Shown here in pieces: positions 1-6,448 of a stretch of DNA of 64,000 nucleotides (positions are counted from its first letter, which is position 1; each line of letters starts with the position of its first letter). The stretch covers positions 1 through 64,000 of the forward strand of contig OMWB01000004.1 of the NCBI GenBank assembly GCA_900314645.1, written 5' to 3'. Source of the DNA: an uncultured Actinomycetes bacterium (GTDB lineage Bacteria > Actinomycetota > Coriobacteriia > Coriobacteriales > Atopobiaceae). Below the pieces are notes generated by a model. It searched no databases and was not told the DNA's origin. It worked only from the letters and a program-made list of their open reading frames with translations. Both the position numbers and the translations under genes were made by a program.

Positions 1-945
1 TCGCACCTGCACGTCAACTATCTCTACATTGGCCTCTCGTTTGTCATTGTCTTCGTTACCGGCCTGCTCGACGACAAGTTCCAGCTGAATCCAAAGCAGA
101 AGCTTGCGGGTCAGCTCATCGCCGCCGGTATCGCCGTCGCGGGAGGCCTTGTGGTGGGCGTCATCGTCAACCCCGTCACGGACTCGCTCATAGACCTGGG
201 ATGGCTTGCCTATCCGCTGACCATGATCTATCTGGTTGCCTACTCCAACATCATCAACCTCATCGACGGCCTCGATGGCCTGGCAACGGGCATCTCGTGC
301 ATCTCGAGCCTCACGATGTTTGCGCTCTCCCTCATGGCTGGCCGTCTTGACGCTGCCGCACTCTCCATCTCGATTGCCGGCGCTACGCTTGCCTTCCTTC
401 GCTACAACTTCAACCCGGCCTCCATCTTCCTGGGAGACTCAGGCGCGTTGCTTCTCGGCTTTGCGCTCGGCACGGTCTCGCTTCTCTCCGTGACACGCGT
501 CGCCGGCCTCACCACGCTCATCGTGCCCCTCGTCATCGCGGGCATCCCCATCATGGACACCTTCTCGGCCATCGTGCGCCGCAGTCGTGCCCACGTGAGC
601 ATTGGCCAGGCAGACCGGGGCCACATCCACCACCGGCTCATCGCCGAGGGCTTTGATCAGAAGCAGGCCGTGCTCCTCATGTACAGCTGGACCGCCATCC
701 TGTGCGTGGGGTCGTTTGCCATGACGCAAGTCACGGTGTGGCCGCGCATCGTCATCTTCCTTATTCTGATTGCCGCGTCGGCAACATTTGCCGTCTATCT
801 GCGCCTCTTCCAGCCCGTGTTGCTCCACCACTACAACCCTGAGACCGGCGCTGACGAGCTCATCGACCCGCAGAATCCAGCGTTTGAGGCCGAGGAGGCC
901 AAGCTGGAGAGCGAGAAGCTCTCTGACCGACTGCCCCGCATCTAG
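1..945 (+). CDS. Undecaprenyl-phosphate sugar-1-phosphate transferase (WecA/TagO/MraY family), 5' truncated
   Basis: The reading frame is open from base 1, so the N-terminus lies outside the window. The visible 314 residues form a polytopic membrane protein of the MraY/WecA/TagO family, which moves a sugar-1-phosphate (usually GlcNAc-1-P) from a UDP-sugar onto undecaprenyl phosphate at the inner face of the membrane to start wall-polymer or polysaccharide synthesis. Family signatures visible are GLLDDKFQLNPKQK near base 61 (the Asp-Asp motif), NIINLIDGLDGLATG near base 250, FLGDSGALLLGF near base 427 and the RGHIHHRL loop near base 617. Several hydrophobic helices separate these motifs. The C-terminal 35 residues are polar and Glu-rich. 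The family cannot be narrowed to WecA or TagO from sequence alone. A histidine phosphatase follows closely on the same strand. Confidence 0.9.
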   Translation, partial: SHLHVNYLYIGLSFVIVFVTGLLDDKFQLNPKQKLAGQLIAAGIAVAGGLVVGVIVNPVTDSLIDLGWLAYPLTMIYLVAYSNIINLIDGLDGLATGISCISSLTMFALSLMAGRLDAAALSISIAGATLAFLRYNFNPASIFLGDSGALLLGFALGTVSLLSVTRVAGLTTLIVPLVIAGIPIMDTFSAIVRRSRAHVSIGQADRGHIHHRLIAEGFDQKQAVLLMYSWTAILCVGSFAMTQVTVWPRIVIFLILIAASATFAVYLRLFQPVLLHHYNPETGADELIDPQNPAFEAEEAKLESEKLSDRLPRI

Positions 946-968
946 CTGTGCCCACGAGAAAGACCCCC

Positions 969-1571
969 ATGTCAAAGACCCTTTACCTTATGCGCCACGG
1001 CCAAACCTTCTTCAACGTTCGTCGCGTCATCCAGGGGTGGTGTGACTCCCCCCTCACCGAGCGCGGCATCGCGCAGGCAAAGCTCACGCGCGCATGGATC
1101 GAGGAGCAGGGCATCACCTTCGACCACGCATACTCGTCCACGGCGGAGCGGGCATGCGACACGCTCGAGGTGGTCACGCGCAACAAGATGGATTACGTGC
1201 GCACCAAGGGCCTGAAGGAGTTTCGCTACGGCGTGCTGGAAGGGTGTCCTTACGACCTCTTTGCGGCCGTGGGGAGCCCCTACGAGAACTATGGCGACTA
1301 TCTCGTGCAATTTGGCGGGGACTCTGAGGAGTCGGTGGCCCAGCGCATGACGGACACCCTCACCCAGATCATGGAAAAGCCCGACCATGAGCGCGTCCTC
1401 GCCGTGGCGCACGGCGCCTGCATCCGCTGCTTTACCAGCCATTGGGACAAGCACAACAAAGTGCACGTCAACAGCGTGACCAAGAACTGCTCGCTCTACA
1501 CGTTCACCTACGAGAACGGCATCTTTAGCCTCGTTGACCTCTTTGAGCCAGACGATTCAGTGCTTGACTAA
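969..1571 (+). CDS. Histidine phosphatase family protein (phosphoglycerate mutase-like)
   Basis: A 200-residue cytoplasmic protein of the histidine phosphatase superfamily. The N-terminal LMRHGQT motif carries the phospho-accepting His and the basic pocket Arg. The second catalytic His is in the AVAHGACIR segment near residue 150. Substrate is not predictable: such proteins act on sugar phosphates, alpha-ribazole phosphate, nucleotides and others. I chose ATG 969 because it begins directly at the beta strand before RHG; a GTG at 948 would add seven residues. It follows the sugar-phosphate transferase by 23 bases and may be cotranscribed. A second family member (30955-31560) lies in the cobalamin cluster and is the better CobC candidate, so this copy probably has another role. 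Confidence 0.85.
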   Translation: MSKTLYLMRHGQTFFNVRRVIQGWCDSPLTERGIAQAKLTRAWIEEQGITFDHAYSSTAERACDTLEVVTRNKMDYVRTKGLKEFRYGVLEGCPYDLFAAVGSPYENYGDYLVQFGGDSEESVAQRMTDTLTQIMEKPDHERVLAVAHGACIRCFTSHWDKHNKVHVNSVTKNCSLYTFTYENGIFSLVDLFEPDDSVLD

Positions 1572-1575
1572 AAAG

Positions 1576-1650
1576 CCCATCGCCCTTTGGACGTCTTTTT
1601 TGCAGAAAGCGCAGGTCGTTTTGCAAGCAAGGCGTCCAAAGGGCGATGGG
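1576..1650. repeat. 18-bp inverted repeat with 39-nt spacer between convergent genes
   Basis: Bases 1576-1593 and 1633-1650 are perfect reverse complements (cccatcgccctttggacg). The spacer holds a T6 run right after the left arm (about 1595-1600). The element sits between the stop of the histidine phosphatase (1571) and the rplT terminator (1661-1690). It may act as a plus-strand terminator or belong to an intergenic hairpin family. Confidence 0.6.
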
Positions 1651-1656
1651 GTAACC

Positions 1657-1690
1657 AAAAGGGGCTCGCAGACCAAAGCCTGCGGGCCCC
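1657..1690 (-). terminator. Intrinsic terminator of the infC-rpmI-rplT operon
   Basis: Read on the minus strand, a GC-rich stem (ggggcccgcag pairing with ctgcgagcccc, one mismatch) is followed by TTTT at 1660-1657, about 20 bases after the rplT stop. Confidence 0.75.
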
Positions 1691-1712
1691 TTATCACATA
1701 TGTTGCTTGCGC

Positions 1713-2075
1713 TTACTCAGCGGCGAGGGCCTTCTTGGCAACCTCGGCGAGAGCCGCGAACGTGGCCTCGTCCTCATAGGCGATCTGAGCGAGAACCTTG
1801 CGGTCGAGCTCGACGCCGGCAAGCTTCAGGCCGTGCATGAACTTGCTGTAGGAGAGGTCGTTCATGCGGGCAGCGGCGTTGATGCGCTGGATCCACAGGC
1901 CGCGGATGTCGCGCTTCTTGTTGCGACGATCGCGGTAAGCATACTGACCAGAGTGCTGAGCCTGCTCCTTCATGCCCCTGAAGGTGCGGGAACGAACGCC
2001 ATAGTAACCCTTGGTACGCTCGACCAGGGTGTTGCGCTTCTTGTGACCATTAACTGCGCGCTTAACACGTGCCAT
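1713..2075 (-). CDS. rplT: 50S ribosomal protein L20
   Basis: 120 residues, the normal length for L20, a primary 23S rRNA-binding protein needed early in large-subunit assembly. Recognisable segments are [16 protein letters not shown], the basic helix with [10 protein letters not shown], and the [22 protein letters not shown] block. It is the last gene of infC-rpmI-rplT. In many bacteria L20 represses this operon by binding the infC leader, and the attenuator at 2947-2980 fits that scheme. The ATG start is preceded by an AAGGAG-type site (minus strand, near 2085). Confidence 0.98.
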   Translation of the reverse strand: MARVKRAVNGHKKRNTLVERTKGYYGVRSRTFRGMKEQAQHSGQYAYRDRRNKKRDIRGLWIQRINAAARMNDLSYSKFMHGLKLAGVELDRKVLAQIAYEDEATFAALAEVAKKALAAE

Positions 2076-2120
2076 ATCTAATCAACTCCTTGAATATCAA
2101 AACTGACGCGAGGCGCTCAG

Positions 2121-2315
2121 TTACTTGCCCATACGCTGGATGACGGTCTTCACGTCGGCGGGAGCCAGCTCGGTCTCCTGACGGAAGCCACGAATACGCT
2201 TGGGGGACTTCTTGGTCAGGATGTGGCTCTTGAAGGCCTTGCCGCGCATGATCTTGCCGGTGCCAGTCTTGCGGAAGCGCTTAGCGGTTCCCTTGTGGGT
2301 CTTCATCTTGGGCAT
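2121..2315 (-). CDS. rpmI: 50S ribosomal protein L35
   Basis: 64 residues, the standard size of L35, with the diagnostic start [20 protein letters not shown] and many Lys/Arg residues that contact 23S rRNA. It lies 5 bases downstream of infC and 45 bases upstream of rplT, so all three are almost certainly one transcript. There is nothing unusual in length or composition. Confidence 0.98.
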   Translation of the reverse strand: MPKMKTHKGTAKRFRKTGTGKIMRGKAFKSHILTKKSPKRIRGFRQETELAPADVKTVIQRMGK

Positions 2316-2320
2316 GATAC

Positions 2321-2890
2321 TTACTCCTTTTCTTCTGCGTCGCCCAGGTCAACCTTATCGAAGGCGCCCTTGATGGGAGCGACGAGCATGTGCATGTTGC
2401 GGCCCTCCATCTTGGGCTGCTGTTCGACCGTCGCATAGGGCTTCAAATCCTCAGCGAGGCGCTCGAGGACGTTGAGTCCCTGCTCGGGGTGGGCCATCTC
2501 ACGACCGCGGAACATGATGGTGACCTTGACGCGTGCGCCCTTCTTGAGGAAGCGCATGACGTGGTTCTTCTTGGTCTCGTAGTCGCCCGTGTCGATCTTG
2601 GGACGGAACTTCATCTCCTTGACCTCGACACGAACCTGCTTCTTACGCGCGGCCTTGGCCTTGCGGTCCTGCTCATACTTGTACTTACGGTAATCCATGA
2701 CCTTGCATACGGGAGGCTCCGCGTTGGGGGCGATCTCCACGAGGTCAAGGTTCTGTTCATCGGCGATGCGCTGAGCGTCGCGGATGCCAAACAGTCCGAG
2801 CTGCGAGCCGTCGACGCCGATCAGGCGACACGTGCGCGCGGTAATCTCGTCGTTGATGCGAGGACCCTCTTGCCTAGCTATCTCGTTCAC
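2321..2890 (-). CDS. infC: Translation initiation factor IF-3
   Basis: 189 residues. IF-3 binds the 30S subunit, prevents premature 50S joining and proofreads start-codon and initiator-tRNA selection. The N-terminal domain begins at PRINDEITA; the linker and C-terminal domain contain [35 protein letters not shown] and [15 protein letters not shown] chose the GTG at 2890 because an AGGAAGG Shine-Dalgarno sequence precedes it closely; a longer in-frame extension to 3049 runs through the attenuator hairpin and has no family similarity. A non-ATG start is common for infC, whose own product senses rare start codons. First gene of infC-rpmI-rplT. Confidence 0.95.
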   Translation of the reverse strand: MNEIARQEGPRINDEITARTCRLIGVDGSQLGLFGIRDAQRIADEQNLDLVEIAPNAEPPVCKVMDYRKYKYEQDRKAKAARKKQVRVEVKEMKFRPKIDTGDYETKKNHVMRFLKKGARVKVTIMFRGREMAHPEQGLNVLERLAEDLKPYATVEQQPKMEGRNMHMLVAPIKGAFDKVDLGDAEEKE

Positions 2891-2946
2891 ACCTTCCTTC
2901 CTGCCGCGACGGCGAGCGTCGCGTCTCATTGCGGCCTTCGCCGCAT

Positions 2947-2980
2947 AAAAAAACTCCTGGCACCGACAGCGTCCCAGGAG
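2947..2980 (-). terminator. Leader attenuator upstream of infC
   Basis: On the minus strand a hairpin (ctcctgg pairing with ccaggag, bases 2980-2954) runs straight into T7 (2953-2947), 57 bases before the infC start. Read-through is needed to express the operon, as in the known L20-controlled infC leaders. The upstream acaaggcccgcc segment (near 2981-2992) could form a competing fold. Confidence 0.75.
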
Positions 2981-3094
2981 ACAAGGCCCGCCCATGGCGG
3001 GAGAAAGCATCCGTTGTCTGACCAGGCAGCTGCCCTGTTGGCGCCACAAGGTGGGGGCACACGATCTGCCCCGCTTCGAAAATCACAAGAAACG

Positions 3095-3123
3095 AGTTTA
3101 GAGCACTTCTGCGAGCCGCGCAA
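3095..3123 (-). promoter_or_regulatory. Probable sigma-70-type promoter of infC-rpmI-rplT
   Basis: Minus strand: TTGCGC (3123-3118), 17-base spacer, TAAACT (3100-3095). It gives a leader of about 200 bases containing the attenuator, and accounts for the 310-base gap 2891-3200. Confidence 0.55.
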
Positions 3124-3154
3124 GTACCCACAACTTACACAGACTTGCCCAATC

Positions 3155-3191
3155 TGGCGCACCACCACGGACAGGCCTCAGCGGTGCGCCA
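3155..3191 (-). terminator. Hairpin after the ATP-grasp gene
   Basis: Arms tggcgcacc (3155-3163) and ggtgcgcca (3183-3191) pair perfectly 10 bases after the ATP-grasp stop codon. No T-run follows on the minus strand, so this may be a weak or Rho-assisted terminator. Confidence 0.45.
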
Positions 3192-3200
3192 GAGATGACG

Positions 3201-4217
3201 CTACACCCTGATGCCGATGTCTTCCAGCATTGCGGCAAGGCCACGATGGTTCTGGCTGCGGTCAGGAAGCTGCGGGAAGTCGTAGGCCGCGAAGTGGTTG
3301 CCCTCGATGATGGCCGGTCCGTTCTCCGTAATGGCCATGTCCCAGCCAATGTAGCCCACCGTAGGCACCACGGCAGCCGCACGCTTCGCCAGCTCGCAGG
3401 CTTCCGCAAAATACGGAACCTGGAAGCCCTCGAAGCGAACGCCCGTCATGGGGTGCTCCTCCACCAGCTCCTGCTTGTTGGTGTGGCCCGGGCCCGTCAC
3501 CTTGCCAGTCTCGAGGTCCATGTGGCAGGCATAGCCGCCATTCTCCAAGTTGTCCACAAACTTGCCGTGGTTGCCGGTCTTGAGCACCGCGTACAGCAGG
3601 TGGGACTCGCCCTTCCAATACACGGTGGCCATGCGCATGCAGTTCACCGCGTAGGGATACAGGCGCGACATCTCGGGATGCTGGATGAGCAGGTCCTCCA
3701 CCACGCCAAAGTTCTTCTCGGGTTGGCGCAGGTAGGCAACCGCCTCGTCGAGTGTGGCGAAGTCGGCAAGATGGATCTTCTCGATGCCGTGGCCGCACTC
3801 GCCATCGTTTGGCTTAGCGATGACGTACTCGTGGCCCTCGAGGTAGGCGGCCAGGTCCTCGTCAGACACCTTGGCAAGATCGCGCCAGTCGCGGCCCATG
3901 AAGTCGGAGAAGTGCGCGTAGAACTGACTCTTGTCGTCAAAGATCGCGCAGTCTTCAGGGTCGTTGATCATGTCGTCGAAGCGCTTGTTGCGCATGCGCG
4001 TCATATAGGTGGCGCGCTCCTCGTCGGTCATGTTGTAGAACTCAAAGATCAGATAGTCGTAGTAGCCGGCACCAAACTTGCGGGCACAGTGGATGATGTC
4101 GGCAAGCAGAAGCGCCTTGGGCTTTCCGCTGCGCTCGTGCGCGTCGTTGACGCACTGACGCAGCTTCTCGAGGCTCATGCCCGAGGCAACCCTCATCAAA
4201 TAGTCAAGCTTTGGCAT
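3201..4217 (-). CDS. ATP-grasp domain protein (sugar-transfer-associated type)
   Basis: 338 residues, no signal peptide. The central and C-terminal parts look like an ATP-grasp ligase: YVIAKPNDGECGHGIEKI (ATP-lid type Lys and Gly loop near residue 130), VVEDLLIQHPEMSRLYP (adenine-contacting Glu region) and a metal-binding C-terminal segment WDMAITENGPAIIEGN (near residue 300). The family resembles ATP-grasp proteins found beside polysaccharide and glycosyltransferase genes, but the acceptor substrate is unknown. ATG 4217 is preceded by GGGGAG at a suitable distance. It is divergent from the EctB-like aminotransferase, 201 bases away. If the two are coregulated, they might make an amino-acid-conjugated product; that is speculative. 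Confidence 0.7.
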   Translation of the reverse strand: MPKLDYLMRVASGMSLEKLRQCVNDAHERSGKPKALLLADIIHCARKFGAGYYDYLIFEFYNMTDEERATYMTRMRNKRFDDMINDPEDCAIFDDKSQFYAHFSDFMGRDWRDLAKVSDEDLAAYLEGHEYVIAKPNDGECGHGIEKIHLADFATLDEAVAYLRQPEKNFGVVEDLLIQHPEMSRLYPYAVNCMRMATVYWKGESHLLYAVLKTGNHGKFVDNLENGGYACHMDLETGKVTGPGHTNKQELVEEHPMTGVRFEGFQVPYFAEACELAKRAAAVVPTVGYIGWDMAITENGPAIIEGNHFAAYDFPQLPDRSQNHRGLAAMLEDIGIRV

Positions 4218-4418
4218 GGTTATGCTCCCCTCTTCCCGCGCTTGGGGCGCAGGAGGAACAATCGGCGAGTCTTCAATATGCCCTGCGTACCAACACCTCG
4301 CAAGGACTAATGGAAAATACACATTCCAAGCAGCACGGACGAACACTGAGCGGCAAGGGGGTATGATAGGTTGCGTTGTTTCACATTGATTAAGTGAGAT
4401 TGAGTGAGGAGCATGCTC

Positions 4419-5654
4419 ATGAACGAGACGATCGAGAAGTACGAGTCGAACGTCCGATCCTATTGCCGCAAGTGGCCGGCAACGTTTGCCACTTCCAAGG
4501 GCCCCTTCATGTATGACGAGGAGGGCACGCGCTATATCGACTTCTTTGACGGCGCGGGCACCCTTAACTTTGGCCACAACAACCCCACCATCAAGCAGGC
4601 GGTCATCGACTACCTGATGGGTGACGGCATCGTCCACGCACTGGACATGACCACCTCCGCAAAGGCCGCCTTCATCGAGACGCTGCAGACCCGCATCCTG
4701 CAGCCGCGCGGACTTGACTACAAGGTCGCCTTCCCGGGCCCCACGGGCACCAACGCCAACGAGCTCGCGCTGAAGTTTGCCCGCAAGGCCACCGGCCGCA
4801 CCGAGGTCTGGGCCCTGATGGGCGCCTTCCATGGCATGACGCTTGGCGCCCTCTCGCTTACGAGCGACACCTACTCCCGTGAGGGCGCGGGCATGCCGCT
4901 GGTGGGTGCGCGCCACATGCCTGCGCCCTACACCCTGCCCGGTCTTGACGCCCTGGCCTTCATGGAGGCCGTGCTGGCCGACGACCACGCCGGTGCCTCC
5001 AAGCCCGCCGCCATCGTGGTGGAGACCACGCAGGCCGAGGGCGGCATCCAGGTGCTGCCGACGGAGTTCCTGAAGGGCCTCCGCGAGCTCTGCACCAAGC
5101 ATGACATCGTGATGATCGTCGACGACATCCAGGTTGGCTGCTGGCGTACCGGCACGTTCTTCTCGTTTGAGCGTGCAGACATCAAGCCGGACATCGTGAC
5201 CATGTCCAAGTCGCTCGGCGGCATCGGCACCCCGTTTGCCATCACGCTCGTCTCGCCCAAGTTTGACGTGCTGGGGCCGGGAGAGCACAACGGCACCTTC
5301 CGTGGTAACCAGCTGGGCATGGTTGCCGCGAAGGCAGCCATCGACTACGCTCTCGACACCGACTTCGTGCCTGAGCTGCAGGCCAAGGCGGAGCTCATGA
5401 AGGAGCTCGTGCAGAGCGTCGCCGCAAAGCACGGCGTCGAGGCCCGCGGCATCGGCATGATCTGGGCACTTGAGCTGGGCGACGGCAAGCTGGTCCTCGA
5501 CACCATCCACAAGTGCTTTGACCACGGCCTGGTATGCGAGGCCTGCGGACGCGGAGACTCCGCGCTCAAGCTGATGCCGGCGCTGATCACGCCTGACGAC
5601 GTGCTTCGTGAAGGCATGGGCATCATCGACGAAGTGCTTACCGAGGTTCTGTAG
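4419..5654 (+). CDS. Class III PLP aminotransferase, diaminobutyrate--2-oxoglutarate type (EctB-like)
   Basis: 411 residues. EctB-type enzymes convert aspartate semialdehyde plus glutamate to L-2,4-diaminobutyrate. Family features visible are FFDGAGTLNFGHNNP, GPTGTNANELALKFARK (cofactor phosphate loop), AFHGMTLGALSLT, the Asp of VDDIQVGCWRTG that contacts the pyridine nitrogen, and the Schiff-base Lys in TMSKSLGGIGTPFA. GAGGAG ends 7 bases before ATG 4419; in-frame starts at 4404 and 4413 lie in or beside the ribosome site. No ectA or ectC is nearby, so ectoine synthesis is not supported here. Diaminobutyrate could instead feed a peptide, wall or siderophore-like product. Divergent from the ATP-grasp gene. 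Confidence 0.85.
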   Translation: MNETIEKYESNVRSYCRKWPATFATSKGPFMYDEEGTRYIDFFDGAGTLNFGHNNPTIKQAVIDYLMGDGIVHALDMTTSAKAAFIETLQTRILQPRGLDYKVAFPGPTGTNANELALKFARKATGRTEVWALMGAFHGMTLGALSLTSDTYSREGAGMPLVGARHMPAPYTLPGLDALAFMEAVLADDHAGASKPAAIVVETTQAEGGIQVLPTEFLKGLRELCTKHDIVMIVDDIQVGCWRTGTFFSFERADIKPDIVTMSKSLGGIGTPFAITLVSPKFDVLGPGEHNGTFRGNQLGMVAAKAAIDYALDTDFVPELQAKAELMKELVQSVAAKHGVEARGIGMIWALELGDGKLVLDTIHKCFDHGLVCEACGRGDSALKLMPALITPDDVLREGMGIIDEVLTEVL

Positions 5655-5667
5655 AATCTGCTATAGT
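5638..5667 (+). promoter_or_regulatory. Probable promoter of tRNA-Leu
   Basis: TTACCG (5638-5643), 18-base spacer, TATAGT (5662-5667), 10 bases before the tRNA. The -35 element lies inside the 3' end of the aminotransferase gene. Confidence 0.55.
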
Positions 5668-5677
5668 CAGATATCGC

Positions 5678-5762
5678 GCCCGGATGGCGGAATTGGCAGA
5701 CGCGGAGGTCTCAAAAACCTTTTCCGAAAGGAGTGCGAGTTCGAGTCTCGCTCCGGGCACCA
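5678..5762 (+). tRNA. tRNA-Leu (anticodon CAA)
   Basis: An 85-base class II tRNA with encoded CCA. The acceptor stem GCCCGGA pairs with TCCGGGC; D-arm, a long variable arm (ccttttccgaaaggagt region) and the T-loop GTTCGAGTC are all present. The anticodon loop CTCAAAA gives anticodon CAA, which reads UUG. The long variable arm is as expected for leucine. Confidence 0.93.
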
Positions 5763-5772
5763 GATGAAACGA

Positions 5773-5800
5773 AAGGCCACTCAGTTGAGTGGCCTTCTTT
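5773..5800 (+). terminator. Intrinsic terminator after tRNA-Leu
   Basis: aaggccactca pairs with tgagtggcctt around a short loop (5773-5796) and is followed by cttt, directly after the tRNA. It may also end the convergent minus-strand unit whose last stop codon is at 5808. Confidence 0.8.
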
Positions 5801-5807
5801 CATACGG

Positions 5808-6446
5808 CTATTGAAGCCAGGGATTAGTGGCGAGCTCGCGCTCCATCAGCGTCTCTGGGCCATGGCCGCACAGAAGCGCCGTCTTTGGAGGAATCACCTG
5901 CTTTAGGCGGGCGAGCGTCTTGAGCATCGTGTCCGGATCTCCGCCCAGAAGGTCGGTGCGTCCGCAGGAGCCCGCAAACAACGTGTCGCCCACAAAGCAC
6001 ACGCCCTCCGCCGAGCCCCCACCCAGCAGTGTGATGCCTCCCTCGGTATGACCAGGGGTTTCCAGCACCGTAAACGTTGCCGAGCCAACCGTGAGCACAT
6101 CGCCCTCGACAAGCAGCCGGTTGGGCTCGGGAGGATTGGCCTCCTCTGCGCTCGCAGCACCAAACAGGTGCGAGGACAGCTCGACCGCCTGCGTCGCACG
6201 CGGCGCGTCGATCGCGCCGATGGCCCAGGGTGCCCCACATGCCTCCACCAGCGCACGGATGCCACACACGTGGTCATGGTGGCGATGGGTTGCCACCACC
6301 AACGTCACGTGCACGTCCTGAAGATGCTGGGCGATGGCCGCACCTGACGCGCCCGGGTCGACCACCAGGCACTCCCCTTCGCTTATGTACGCATAGCAGT
6401 TGGTCTGGATGGGCCCCACCACAAATTGCCGAATCTGGTCTTCCAT
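5808..6446 (-). CDS. Metallo-beta-lactamase fold hydrolase (glyoxalase II-like)
   Basis: 212 residues, cytoplasmic. The zinc ligands sit in the THRHHDHVCG motif (a THxHxDH variant), GHTEGGITLL, the bridging Asp of VGDTLFAGSCGRTDL and the C-terminal GHG. The order and spacing match the small YcbL/glyoxalase II-like thioester hydrolases, but the true substrate cannot be read from sequence. The second residue of the ligand motif is Arg rather than the usual Xaa-His pattern (THRHHDH), which is acceptable for the family. It starts two bases after relA stops and is the last gene of the recJ-relA-MBL unit on the minus strand. Confidence 0.85.
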   Translation of the reverse strand: MEDQIRQFVVGPIQTNCYAYISEGECLVVDPGASGAAIAQHLQDVHVTLVVATHRHHDHVCGIRALVEACGAPWAIGAIDAPRATQAVELSSHLFGAASAEEANPPEPNRLLVEGDVLTVGSATFTVLETPGHTEGGITLLGGGSAEGVCFVGDTLFAGSCGRTDLLGGDPDTMLKTLARLKQVIPPKTALLCGHGPETLMERELATNPWLQ

Positions 6447-6448
6447 CG

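Noticed and set aside
4362..4367. TATGAT as -10 element for the EctB-like gene
   Set aside because: No acceptable -35 element at 16-18 bases and a long distance to the start; left out as a feature.
4218..5525. Minus-strand extension of the ATP-grasp frame through the aminotransferase gene
   Set aside because: It is antisense to a clear aminotransferase; the ATG at 4217 with GGGGAG gives the proper protein start.
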